The notes beneath the pieces were generated by a model, which saw only the letters and a program-made list of their open reading frames with translations, was not told where the DNA came from and made no database searches. Below are positions 1-6,642 of a DNA stretch of 17,288 bases, piece after piece (position 1 is the first letter of the stretch; every line of letters starts with the position of its first letter). The position numbers and the translations under genes were made by a program. The stretch covers positions 1 through 17,288 of the forward strand of contig CANDEX010000031.1 in NCBI GenBank assembly GCA_947383875.1. Direction: 5' to 3'. Source of the DNA: an uncultured Azospirillum sp. (lineage in GTDB: Bacteria; Pseudomonadota; Alphaproteobacteria; RF32; CAG-239).

Positions 1-2
1 GC

Positions 3-572
3 CAAAAGCTTTTTGACAACTTTGCTGATAATTATGACCATGTCTTACAAAGGATCGGCTACCAAGTTCCGAGAAAACTCCGAGAAATTACGGGCGAAAT
101 TAGGGGTACCGCAATCGACCTGGGATGCGGGACTGGTCTCGTTGGCGAAGTTTATAAAACCGATTCTACCCAGCTTATCGGCGTTGATATTTCCGAACGA
201 TGCCTCGACCAAGCCAGAAGAAAAGGAATCTACAAAGAACTCATAACCGACGATTTGCTTCACTTTTGCCAAACACGGCTGAAAGATTATCAACCGGATA
301 TTATTTTTGCTGCCGATGTTTTTTGCTACCTTGGGCGGCTGGAAGAATTGATTGAATCCTGTCGGCCGCACAAATTGGCTTTCTCCATCGAGTTATCCGA
401 CAACAAAACAGCAGATTATGATTTGGCTCCAACCGGACGATATCGGCATAATCCGACATACATCGAAAATTTGTTACGCCTGAACGATTATAAAAATATT
501 AACCAATACCCTTTAATCTTAAGGCAGGAATGCGGACAGGATGTCAAAGGATTAATATTTATTGCAGCATAA
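3..572 (+). CDS. Class I SAM-dependent methyltransferase, 5' truncated
   Basis: The reading frame is open from the first bases of the window to the TAA at 570-572, about 189 residues, and no ATG near the left edge fits, so the gene begins upstream. The visible part starts with KLFDNFADNYDHVLQRIGYQ, a phrase typical of TPR-type and trans-aconitate-like methyltransferases of Alphaproteobacteria. It continues with motif I, AIDLGCGTGLVG, the glycine-rich SAM-binding loop, and then LIGVDISERCLDQAR, where the acidic residue ending strand 2 binds the SAM ribose. A post-motif IIFAADVFCYLG matches the usual motif IV region. The Rossmann core is therefore complete enough for a family call, but the methyl acceptor cannot be told. 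A TPR segment may lie upstream, outside the window. The next gene starts 12 bp after this stop, so the two are probably co-transcribed. Confidence 0.88.
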   Translation, partial: QKLFDNFADNYDHVLQRIGYQVPRKLREITGEIRGTAIDLGCGTGLVGEVYKTDSTQLIGVDISERCLDQARRKGIYKELITDDLLHFCQTRLKDYQPDIIFAADVFCYLGRLEELIESCRPHKLAFSIELSDNKTADYDLAPTGRYRHNPTYIENLLRLNDYKNINQYPLILRQECGQDVKGLIFIAA

Positions 573-584
573 AGGAGCAAAACC

Positions 585-1232
585 ATGACAGCTGAATTGA
601 TAGATATTTATGACGAAAAGATGAACCTTCTGGGAACAGCCACCCGAGAACAAGCTCATCGTGAAGGATTATGGCATATCTCATTTCACTGCTGGCTTGT
701 CAGAATGTCATCTGACGGACGCCCGCAAGTTTTATTGCAAATCCGCGGCAAGAATCAAAACCATCCGTCACTGATTGACATTTCTTCTGCCGGTCACCTG
801 CTGTCAGGAGAAAGTACCCACGACGGAATTAAAAACATTGAAAAAGAACTGGGACTAAAAATTGATTTTTCAAAATTAGTCAAACTCTTTACGGCAAACC
901 ATGTTTATCGTAAAAACAACTACATTAACCATGAATTTAACCCAACATACTTGCTTGAAGATACAACAGCATTACCAGACTATAAACTGAATCCTGAATT
1001 AGTCGACGGTATTTTTATTGCTGATGTTGAAGATATGCTCAATTTATTCAAACATAAAGTCAATAAGATTTACGTCAACGGTCTGCGGATGAATGATCAA
1101 CGACAATATGTACCTCACGCAGGAAACATTGCCCGCTGCGAGTTTGTGCCGCATACTGATCAATATTTTATAAAAGTTATGGAAACCATCCAACGTTGGT
1201 TTAAAGGAAAAAACATTGATAATCAGGCTTGA
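585..1232 (+). CDS. Nudix-fold protein (IPP isomerase-like subfamily) with degenerate Nudix box
   Basis: 215 residues from an ATG with a good ribosome site (AAAGGAG, 7 bases upstream). The N-terminus, ELIDIYDEKMNLLGTATREQ followed by GLWHISFHCWLV, is the typical entry of Nudix proteins related to isopentenyl-diphosphate isomerase. SSAGHLLSGE at residues 67-76 is the start of the Nudix box GX5EX7REUXEEXGU. The second half is poor: residues 77-91 are one residue short and read KNIEKELGL where REUXEEXGU is expected, so only one of the three metal-binding glutamates is in place. The protein has the Nudix fold, but hydrolase activity is uncertain, and it may bind a nucleotide or prenyl diphosphate without cleaving it. 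At 215 residues it is longer than single-domain Nudix proteins; the extra C-terminal part (about 165-215) is unassigned. Its last 17 bases overlap the next gene. Confidence 0.8.
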   Translation: MTAELIDIYDEKMNLLGTATREQAHREGLWHISFHCWLVRMSSDGRPQVLLQIRGKNQNHPSLIDISSAGHLLSGESTHDGIKNIEKELGLKIDFSKLVKLFTANHVYRKNNYINHEFNPTYLLEDTTALPDYKLNPELVDGIFIADVEDMLNLFKHKVNKIYVNGLRMNDQRQYVPHAGNIARCEFVPHTDQYFIKVMETIQRWFKGKNIDNQA

Positions 1233-1644
1233 CGACAAATACTACCCTGAAATCATTAATCTATGGGAAGTTTCCGTACGAGCATCACATCATTTTTTAT
1301 CTCCGGAGGAAATAGATTTTTACAAACCTCTGGTCCTCAAATACGCTTTGCCTCAAGCAACACTGTTTGGAATAAGCGACCAAAATAAATTAACAGGCTT
1401 TATCGGTATCCGCGGCAACAAAATAGAAATGCTGTTTGTTCATCCGGATAACTTTGGACAAGGCTTAGGAACTAAACTGTTAAACTTCGCCATCCGCGAA
1501 CAAAAATGTACGCTGATTGACGTCAACGAAGAAAACCCGCAAGCTTACAAATTTTACCTAAAAAACGGTTTCAAAATACAATCACGCGATGAAACCGATG
1601 ATAACGGGAAACCCCACCCGATTCTGCATTTACATATAGGGTAA
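1216..1644 (+). CDS. GNAT family N-acetyltransferase, YjaB-like
   Basis: 142 residues. The start is a TTG at 1216-1218 inside the end of the Nudix gene, 17-bp overlap, with AAAGGA at 1203-1208 giving a 7-base spacing; no ATG gives as complete a protein. WEVSVRASHHFLS near the N-terminus and the C-terminal DVNEENPQAYKFYLKNGF then DETDDNGKPHPILHL closely follow E. coli YjaB as I remember it. LFVHPDNFGQGLGTKLLNFA is GNAT motif A, with the GQGLG loop that holds the acetyl-CoA pyrophosphate, and QAYKFYLKNGF is motif B. It should be a soluble cytoplasmic acetyl-CoA-dependent acetyltransferase; the acceptor is not evident. The overlap suggests translational coupling to the Nudix gene. Confidence 0.87.
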   Translation: MIIRLDDKYYPEIINLWEVSVRASHHFLSPEEIDFYKPLVLKYALPQATLFGISDQNKLTGFIGIRGNKIEMLFVHPDNFGQGLGTKLLNFAIREQKCTLIDVNEENPQAYKFYLKNGFKIQSRDETDDNGKPHPILHLHIG

Positions 1645-1657
1645 AAAGGATTATAAT
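1629..1657 (+). promoter_or_regulatory. Near-consensus sigma-70 promoter for the 48-residue ORF
   Basis: TTTACA at 1629-1634 and TATAAT at 1652-1657 are 17 bases apart. This is 5/6 plus 6/6 matches at the optimal spacing. The -35 box lies inside the last codons of the GNAT gene. The expected transcription start near 1664 leaves a leader of about 30 bases before the ATG at 1695. Confidence 0.72.
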
Positions 1658-1694
1658 ATCTTTGTAAACTGTTTAACAACAGCGGGAATTTAAT

Positions 1695-1841
1695 ATGAAA
1701 TATGTATTGATTGCCGTGTTGTTGCTTGGAGCCTTGACCGCCTATCACCACAGCTTCCACGCCGGAGCAGCCCTGTTGGCAACCGTGGCTGCGGTCTTAG
1801 CCCTTAAAGGCTTAGTACAAAGCATCAATACCGGAAAATAA
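1695..1841 (+). CDS. Small hydrophobic protein of 48 residues, two predicted membrane segments
   Basis: ATG at 1695, TAA at 1839-1841. The product begins MKYVLIAVLLLGALTAYHHS and is hydrophobic over about residues 3-17 and again over 24-42, separated by YHHSFHAG, then ends in the polar tail QSINTGK. It reads as a hairpin-like inner-membrane peptide, or a signal-anchored peptide. Support for expression comes from the near-consensus promoter just upstream and a GGGA stretch (1684-1687) 7 bases before the ATG. I know no family for it. The histidines in the turn (residues 18, 19 and 22) may matter but are only suggestive. Its role is unknown; the alternative is that the promoter makes a short non-coding transcript. 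Confidence 0.55.
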   Translation: MKYVLIAVLLLGALTAYHHSFHAGAALLATVAAVLALKGLVQSINTGK

Positions 1842-1867
1842 CATATAATCCTTCCCGGATTTTCTAA

Positions 1868-1896
1868 TCCATACGAGTTTATGGAAAGTTATTTTT
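1868..1896 (+). terminator. Weak hairpin terminator after the small ORF
   Basis: TCCATA (1868-1873) pairs with TATGGA (1880-1885) around a six-base loop, followed by AAGTTATTTTT. The stem is short and AT-rich, so efficiency is doubtful. It lies between convergent genes. Confidence 0.35.
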
Positions 1897-1908
1897 GAGG
1901 CCTGAGCC

Positions 1909-2259
1909 CTATTCAACAATTTTTATAAATTTAGAATATCTGACACGACATAACTCAGCTTGCTTGACAGCAACATCCCGCATAATCTGATTATCATATT
2001 CTTCCAAAAAATAAGCTTCAGGAACAACAGATAAAATACCGCCGCTTTCATCGTAACTCAACTGCAAACCAATAAGCGGTGCCTGAATCTCACAAGCCAG
2101 CATCTCATCATAATGATTCTTAGAAATTTCAAACCGGACTGCCGTCAACTCTCGTTTTTCTTCCTGAGCTTTAACATAAGCCGCCGCCGTTTCAAAGCGG
2201 ATATAATTCTGAATCAAAACTGGATAAAATTCTTCCATTACAGACCATTCATCACTCAT
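1909..2259 (-). CDS. Hypothetical protein, 116 residues, no recognised family
   Basis: An ATG at 2265 gives 118 residues, but the ribosome site GAGGGA directly abuts it. The second ATG, at 2259, lies six bases from GAGGGA, so the start MSDEWSVMEEFYPVLIQNYI is preferred. The protein is soluble, acidic, and mixed helix and strand: an N-terminal helical part with ETAAAYVKAQEEKRE, a middle part reading ACEIQAPLIGLQLSYDESGG, and a C-terminal helix ending RVRYSKFIKIVE. No signal peptide, membrane segment or motif is visible. It is flanked by convergent small genes on one side and a minus-strand terminator on the other, so it is probably a single-gene unit. Even composition and a good ribosome site argue that it is real. 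Function unknown. Confidence 0.7.
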   Translation of the reverse strand: MSDEWSVMEEFYPVLIQNYIRFETAAAYVKAQEEKRELTAVRFEISKNHYDEMLACEIQAPLIGLQLSYDESGGILSVVPEAYFLEEYDNQIMRDVAVKQAELCRVRYSKFIKIVE

Positions 2260-2291
2260 TATCATTCCCTCAGATTATAATACCTGAAACA

Positions 2292-2319
2292 AAAGCCCTC
2301 ATCTGCAGACAAGGGCTTT
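2292..2319 (-). terminator. Rho-independent terminator, minus strand
   Basis: On the plus strand AAAGCCCT (2292-2299) pairs with AGGGCTTT (2312-2319), 8 bp, loop of 12. Read on the minus strand the hairpin is followed by TTTTGTTTC. It separates whatever is transcribed from the tRNA side from the 116-residue gene. The stem uses the same GCCCT/AGGGC core as the recA terminator. Confidence 0.7.
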
Positions 2320-2321
2320 AA

Positions 2322-2342
2322 TAGCGAAGAGTATAGGACTAC
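2322..2342 (-). pseudogene. Duplicate of tRNA-Ser 3' end (remnant)
   Basis: The plus-strand sequence from 2322 matches the 3' end of the tRNA-Ser gene (2538-2556) at 17 of 19 positions, covering the 3' acceptor strand, the T-stem and part of the CCA region, and then diverges at the T-loop. Both copies are followed on the minus strand by a terminator. No tRNA 5' half is visible in front of the remnant. It is either a decayed second tRNA-Ser gene or a relic of an attachment site. Confidence 0.5.
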
Positions 2343-2500
2343 GCAGCTTCGCTGCTCTTTCCCATAGAGCTCTAAATTTCGCTACAGTCGCTCCGCTTTC
2401 TTTGCTCAATAAGACCATCTATGCTCTTGCAGACAAAAAACACAAATTTTTGTATTTTTTGCTTAGCGAGCCTCTCGGTTCGCACCCTTCCCCTCTTTCT

Positions 2501-2540
2501 CCATAAAGGAAACCGCCCGAATGGGCGGCTTTCTTTATGG
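2501..2540 (-). terminator. tRNA-Ser terminator in a 40-base palindrome
   Basis: CCGCCC (2513-2518) and GGGCGG (2523-2528) form a GC stem with the loop GAAT. Pairing continues outward to CCATAAAG/CTTTATGG, 18 positions per arm with one mismatch and one G-T pair. On the minus strand, TTTCCTTT follows the GC stem. The outer arm includes the encoded CCA of the tRNA. Confidence 0.8.
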
Positions 2541-2625
2541 CGGAGAGTATAGGACTCGAACCTATGCATCGTTATTCACGATGACGGATTAGCAATCCGC
2601 TGCATTACCACTCTGCCAACTCTCC
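2538..2625 (-). tRNA. tRNA-Ser (GCU anticodon)
   Basis: Read on the minus strand, the 88-base gene has acceptor stem GGAGAGT/ACTCTCC, discriminator G and an encoded CCA. The D-arm is followed by an anticodon arm CGGAT-TGCTAA-TCCG whose anticodon GCT is at 2591-2593 and reads AGC/AGU codons. The long variable arm, CATCG/CGATG, marks a class II tRNA, as expected for serine. The T-arm has the usual GGTTCGAGTCC. It stands alone, with its own promoter candidate upstream and a strong hairpin downstream. Confidence 0.97.
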
Positions 2626-2642
2626 ATCGTGGTACGGAGTTA

Positions 2643-2671
2643 TAGATATATTATCTTTTACTCATCGTCAA
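2643..2671 (-). promoter_or_regulatory. Candidate promoter of tRNA-Ser
   Basis: On the minus strand TTGACG (plus 2666-2671) is a 5/6 -35 box. The -10 position at 17-base spacing is TATCTA (2643-2648), which is weak; TATATC at 15-base spacing is the alternative. The start would fall about 10 bases before the mature tRNA. Confidence 0.45.
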
Positions 2672-2696
2672 TAGCTATTTTAATTTTTTTACAAAT

Positions 2697-3473
2697 TTAT
2701 CCCAATACAATACTCAAATAAGTCATAAAAATAAATCCGATTAAAATCGCAGCCGAACTTTTTTCTTCATTTCGACGAATATAAGTCTCCGGCAACACTT
2801 CATTGATAATTACAAACAACATCGTTCCGCCAGCCAAAGCCATACCAAACGGCACCAATTTTGAACTAAACCCTGTTCCTAAAATACCAACCAACGCCCC
2901 TAAAGGCTGCATTAAACCGCTTAACGCCGCCAACAAAGCAGCTTTCAAACGAGAAAAATTAATCGCCACCAAAGAAACAGCCACCATTAACCCTTCCGGA
3001 ATATTCTGTAAAGCAATACCGACCGCCAAAGCTTTGGGATCAAACAACTCCTGTCCGGCATAAGCCACACCGACAGCCAAACCTTCAGGAAATTTATGAA
3101 TGGCAATCGCAAAAATAAACAACAGAGAACTACGCATATTAACAGCTAAACTGCCATGTTTTCCCGTATATTCATGTTCATGAGGAATTATCGCGTGCAA
3201 CAGCCAAATAATCCCTACTCCGCAGATAATCGCAAAAATAATCCACAAACCGCCCAGATAATGGTTTTCTTCCATTTGATTAATACTGGAAACCGCCGGA
3301 GCCAAAAGCGTAAAAACCGAAGAAGCCAACATAATCCCGGCAGCAACATTAAGCATAAAATCAATATTTTCGTAACTATATTGTTTTTTACAAAAAATAA
3401 GAAAACCACCCAAGCCGGCAAACAAACTTGTAAAAACCGCTGCAATCGTTCCATGCCATAAAATATCTTCCAT
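2697..3473 (-). CDS. ZIP family divalent metal transporter
   Basis: 258 residues, strongly hydrophobic throughout, with about eight membrane segments, the usual size of bacterial ZupT/GufA-type ZIP proteins. The two family signatures are present: IAIHKFPEG (His126, Glu130) in membrane segment 4 and ALQNIPEG (Asn157, Glu160) in segment 5; together these form the binuclear metal site. A histidine-rich loop, HAIIPHEHEYTGKH (93-106), precedes segment 4, as in many ZIP proteins. It should move Zn2+ or another divalent cation into the cytoplasm across the inner membrane; the metal cannot be told from sequence. Its ATG follows directly on the TAG of the upstream Nudix gene with no gap, so it is translationally coupled and last in the pfkB-nudix-zip operon. 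No metal-responsive site is evident. Confidence 0.9.
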   Translation of the reverse strand: MEDILWHGTIAAVFTSLFAGLGGFLIFCKKQYSYENIDFMLNVAAGIMLASSVFTLLAPAVSSINQMEENHYLGGLWIIFAIICGVGIIWLLHAIIPHEHEYTGKHGSLAVNMRSSLLFIFAIAIHKFPEGLAVGVAYAGQELFDPKALAVGIALQNIPEGLMVAVSLVAINFSRLKAALLAALSGLMQPLGALVGILGTGFSSKLVPFGMALAGGTMLFVIINEVLPETYIRRNEEKSSAAILIGFIFMTYLSIVLG

Positions 3474-4034
3474 CTATCTCATTCTCCGCAATTTTTCTAT
3501 AATCCTCTGATAAGTCGGAATTAAATGCTCCTCACCGGACAACTCAATCATATCTGTTATACCGACCCACCGTAATGCTGAATTTTCAGAGGGAGCAACA
3601 ATCAAATTTTCTGTCTCATCAGCCTCTACCAAATATTGCACATCATAATGCAAATGCGCCGGAACAAATTTCCCCTTTTTTAGATGCCGCTTTACTCCCA
3701 AGACAGAAATCCCCATAATTTTTTGTTTTATATTCAATCTCGTTAATCCCGTTTCTTCACGCACTTCTTTAACTGCAACTTGTCCCAAATCAACATTCCC
3801 GTCAGCATGACCGCCAGGCAAAGCCCAAACCTGATACATATTATGAAAACACATCAAAACCTTATCTCGGCGCGCATTGCTCACCCAGGCGGTGGCAGTC
3901 ACATGTCCGACAAGATTTTCTCTTTGACAAGCCTTATCACCAAAAACCGTCAAAAATTGTAAAACAGCTTCTTTATCCGCAGCTTCAATATCATCCCAAG
4001 GTTGATAAGCAGAGATATCATCCCATAAACTCAT
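3474..4034 (-). CDS. Nudix hydrolase
   Basis: 186 residues. The Nudix box at residues 75-97 starts GHADGN and ends KEVREETGL, so the catalytic REUXEE helix is intact (Lys for Arg). The glutamate usually found after GX5 is Val81, as I recall in relatives carrying GGHADG. VTATAWVSNARRDKVLMCFH is the first core strand. It should cleave a nucleoside diphosphate linked to another group, with Mg2+; the substrate is unknown. The gene overlaps the end of the pfkB-type kinase by 17 bp and abuts the ZIP gene. The first about 40 residues, rich in Trp and Asp (SLWDDISAYQPWDDI), form a small N-terminal addition before the Nudix core. Confidence 0.88.
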   Translation of the reverse strand: MSLWDDISAYQPWDDIEAADKEAVLQFLTVFGDKACQRENLVGHVTATAWVSNARRDKVLMCFHNMYQVWALPGGHADGNVDLGQVAVKEVREETGLTRLNIKQKIMGISVLGVKRHLKKGKFVPAHLHYDVQYLVEADETENLIVAPSENSALRWVGITDMIELSGEEHLIPTYQRIIEKLRRMR

Positions 4035-4962
4035 TTCCTAATCTTTCTCTCAAGTCCGAATGAATATGTGAACCACCCTGCCCTAAAACATCAACGGCAC
4101 ACAATTGTCCGACTTGCACGGCTTTATCAATCGGCATCGCTCGGGAAATACCAAATAACAAACCTCCGGCAAAAGCATCTCCTGCCCCAGCTGTATTAAC
4201 CAGATTAGAAACCGGCAAAGCTTGAAAATGCTGCCATTTTCCGTGTTGATATACATCAACACCACCAGCACCCAACGTTTTGATGGCCAGTGGCGGAAAA
4301 ATACTGTCGCCCAACGTTTCAAATTCATTCTCATTGCCAATAAGAATATCTATTTTGCCCATATATTTAGCAAAGAAATCTTTATGCTCTTTCACAACAT
4401 GAACATCACTGAGCGTTACGGCTATCCGAATAAAATTCTTTCGAGCGGCATTGATAATTTTCTTAACCGTCAGAAGATTATTATCCAACCAATACCCTTC
4501 AATAAGCAACATCTTAGAATCTTCAGCTAATTCCATATTCACACTGCCAAACGGAATAATCTTTGAAGCTCGAAGCTTAGCGCAAATAGATTTCTCTCCA
4601 TCCTCATGCACCAAAACCACCGAACAGCCGGTGGCATTTTCCTTATCAATAAACAATCCGGGATAAATATCGTAATCCTTCAAACTATTTGTGAAAAACG
4701 TTCCGTATTTATCCATGCCTATCTTCCCCACAAAGCAAGCTTTTCCGCCTAATGCCGCAAAAGCTTTCATGGAATTGGCAACCGAACCGCCGGCAGAGAT
4801 TTCATTGTTCTTGCTAAAATGCAGAATTTCTTCAAACTCATCTATCCGCGTCTGAAAGAAACCGCCGCGCTGAGAAACATGCATATTTAAAAATGCCGGA
4901 TTTTCAATAGCCTTCGTCGTCAAATTAACAATGGCATTTCCCATTCCGACAATATCAAACAT
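4018..4962 (-). CDS. PfkB family sugar/nucleoside kinase (ribokinase fold)
   Basis: The start chosen is the ATG at 4962, giving MFDIVGMGNAIVNLT, the canonical PfkB opening; AAGGG lies seven bases upstream. The frame is open to 5058, but those extra 32 residues are unlike the family. 314 residues. SAGGSVANSM (57-66) is the N-terminal glycine signature and NTAGAGDAFAGG (256-267) the C-terminal one, with catalytic Asp262 and the anion-hole GAGD. The usual aspartate at the first position of DTxGAGD is Asn256. The closest general match is the adenosine-kinase-like or sugar-kinase group common in Alphaproteobacteria; the phosphate acceptor is uncertain. It is first in the operon and overlaps the Nudix gene, which might act on related nucleotides (inference). 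Confidence 0.9.
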   Translation of the reverse strand: MFDIVGMGNAIVNLTTKAIENPAFLNMHVSQRGGFFQTRIDEFEEILHFSKNNEISAGGSVANSMKAFAALGGKACFVGKIGMDKYGTFFTNSLKDYDIYPGLFIDKENATGCSVVLVHEDGEKSICAKLRASKIIPFGSVNMELAEDSKMLLIEGYWLDNNLLTVKKIINAARKNFIRIAVTLSDVHVVKEHKDFFAKYMGKIDILIGNENEFETLGDSIFPPLAIKTLGAGGVDVYQHGKWQHFQALPVSNLVNTAGAGDAFAGGLLFGISRAMPIDKAVQVGQLCAVDVLGQGGSHIHSDLRERLGNEFMG

Positions 4963-5031
4963 TCCTCTGCCCTTTTCAGATAAAGTTGATTTAACAAACC
5001 AGATAAAGCTGGATAACGAGGTAAATAATAA

Positions 5032-5087
5032 GAAATAAAAGCGGAAGCACCGGAGCATACACAGACGTATGTGAGGACACTTCCGTC
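5032..5087 (-). terminator. Long hairpin terminator closing the sppA-gat operon
   Basis: CGGAAG (5042-5047) pairs with CTTCCG (5080-5085). Inside, after an interrupted segment with a CC/GG pair, CATAC (5056-5060) pairs with GTATG (5067-5071) around the loop ACAGAC. Read on the minus strand the stem is followed by TTTTATTTC. It implies that the kinase operon downstream has its own promoter, which I could not pick out convincingly. Confidence 0.6.
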
Positions 5088-5181
5088 TTGCAATTTCTGT
5101 ATTAGTTACCCGTTAGACAGCTTTATTGAGCATTTAACCGTCCCATAAATCCTGTATTAATAATCAATTAGACAGCTTTAT
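5072..5181 (-). repeat. 55-bp imperfect tandem repeat, two units, after gatB
   Basis: On the minus strand, unit 1 (5181 to 5127) and unit 2 (5126 to 5072) are head to tail and both 55 bases. They share ATAAAGCTGTCTAA at positions 1-14, AATACAG at 24-30, GACGG at 40-44 and CTCA at 52-55 with no indels; the segments between differ. Unit 1 begins in the last codon of gatB. Unit 2 ends in the 5' arm of the terminator. Confidence 0.7.
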
Positions 5182-6638
5182 CCGCCCAGCTTGGTTTTGA
5201 GCAAATTATTCACCACTCCCGGGTTAGCTTTACCGCCTGATTGCTTCATAACCTGCCCGACAAACCATCCCATCAATCCAACTTTACCGCCTTTATAAGC
5301 CGCCACGTTATCCGGATTGGAAGCAATAACAGCATCAACAATGGCTTCAATGGCTCCGGTATCGGTAACTTGCTTTAATCCTTTTTCTTCAACGATTTTT
5401 TCAGGAGCATCTCCGGTTTCAGCCATAATTTCAAACACATCTTTGGCTATTTTGCCGGAAATCACATCAGCACTGATAAGACCAACCAATTGTCCAAGCT
5501 GCTTAGCGGCAATCGGACTTTCGCTGATTGTTACCCCCTTACGGTTTAACATAGCGAAGAAATCTCCCATCAACCAGTTTGCAACTTTTTTAGCATCCTG
5601 ACCTTCTGCTGCTTTTTCAAAGAACTCGGCAACTTCCTTATTTTCACAAATAACCATCGCGTCATACTTAGTCAACCCCAGTTCGTTCACAAAGCGCGCT
5701 TTTTTGGCATCAGGCAATTCCACCAAATCGCGCCGCACCTGCTCAATATACTCATCCGTCAAAACTAACGGCAGCAAATCCGGCTCAGGGAAATAACGAT
5801 AATCATGCGCATATTCTTTTTTACGCAGTAAACCTGTTTTTCCGGTCAAAGGATCAAACTTTCTGGTTTCCTGCTCTATTGTTCCACCGTTTTCATAAAC
5901 TTCAACATGTCTTTTGGCTTCATTTTCAATTGCTTGCATAACGAACTTAACAGAATTAACGTTTTTCATTTCACAACGACAACGTAATTCATCCGAACCA
6001 TACGGACGCACTGAAACATTCACATCGCAGCGCATTGAACCTTCATCCATATTACCATCGCAAGTACCGAGATAGCGCAAAATGGAACGCAATTTTTTCA
6101 AAAAGGCACCGGCCTCTTCCGGCGAACGGAAATCAGGTTTAGTCACAATTTCCATCAACCCGACCCCAGCTCGATTCAAATCAATAAAGGTTTTTTTGGG
6201 ATCCAAATCATGAATAGACTTACCGGCATCTTGCTCAATATGCATCCGCTCAATACCGATGTCTTTGGTGCTGCCGTCTTCCAAATCAATAGAAACTTTA
6301 CCCTCCCCGACAATCGGATACTGAAACTGGGTAATCTGATATCCCTGAGGTAAATCGGCATAGAAATAATTCTTGCGAGAAAAAGCAGAATATTTATTAA
6401 TAACGGCATTTAACCCCAAACCGGTCTTAACCGCCTGATGAACACATTCCATATTCAACGCAGGCAGCATTCCCGGCATACCGGCATCAATGAACGAAAC
6501 ATTTTCATTAGGATCAGCACCATATTCCGTTGAGGCACCGCTATACATCTTAGATTTTGAAATAATTTGACAGTGAATTTCTAATCCGCAGATAATTTCC
6601 CACTTGCCTTTGGCTGTTTCAATAATATAGTCACTCAT
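5178..6638 (-). CDS. gatB: Asp-tRNA(Asn)/Glu-tRNA(Gln) amidotransferase subunit B
   Basis: 486 residues, full length for the family. GatB binds the mischarged aminoacyl-tRNA, phosphorylates the side-chain carboxylate with ATP, and passes it on with ammonia from GatA. The hallmark GLEIHCQI stands at residues 18-25, followed by [15 protein letters not shown] and the Zn/Mg-site region around [29 protein letters not shown] and [13 protein letters not shown]. The C-terminal about 150 residues form the helical and YqeY-like tRNA-binding tail, ending [19 protein letters not shown]. It starts four bases after the gatA stop and is last in the sppA-gatC-orf-gatA-gatB operon. Confidence 0.98.
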   Translation of the reverse strand: MSDYIIETAKGKWEIICGLEIHCQIISKSKMYSGASTEYGADPNENVSFIDAGMPGMLPALNMECVHQAVKTGLGLNAVINKYSAFSRKNYFYADLPQGYQITQFQYPIVGEGKVSIDLEDGSTKDIGIERMHIEQDAGKSIHDLDPKKTFIDLNRAGVGLMEIVTKPDFRSPEEAGAFLKKLRSILRYLGTCDGNMDEGSMRCDVNVSVRPYGSDELRCRCEMKNVNSVKFVMQAIENEAKRHVEVYENGGTIEQETRKFDPLTGKTGLLRKKEYAHDYRYFPEPDLLPLVLTDEYIEQVRRDLVELPDAKKARFVNELGLTKYDAMVICENKEVAEFFEKAAEGQDAKKVANWLMGDFFAMLNRKGVTISESPIAAKQLGQLVGLISADVISGKIAKDVFEIMAETGDAPEKIVEEKGLKQVTDTGAIEAIVDAVIASNPDNVAAYKGGKVGLMGWFVGQVMKQSGGKANPGVVNNLLKTKLGG

Positions 6639-6642
6639 CCTC

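Noticed and set aside
13..572. Apparent frameshift splitting the methyltransferase into two ORFs
   Set aside because: The true frame is open from base 3 to 572; the first small ORF is in another frame and the second is simply an internal TTG start.
2372..2569. 65-residue minus-strand ORF starting within the tRNA
   Set aside because: It begins inside tRNA-Ser and crosses its terminator; the start HRFESYTL is a typical translation of a tRNA 3' end.
4963..5058. 32-residue N-terminal extension of the PfkB kinase
   Set aside because: It is unlike the family, crosses part of the terminator, and the ATG at 4962 has a good ribosome site and the canonical opening.
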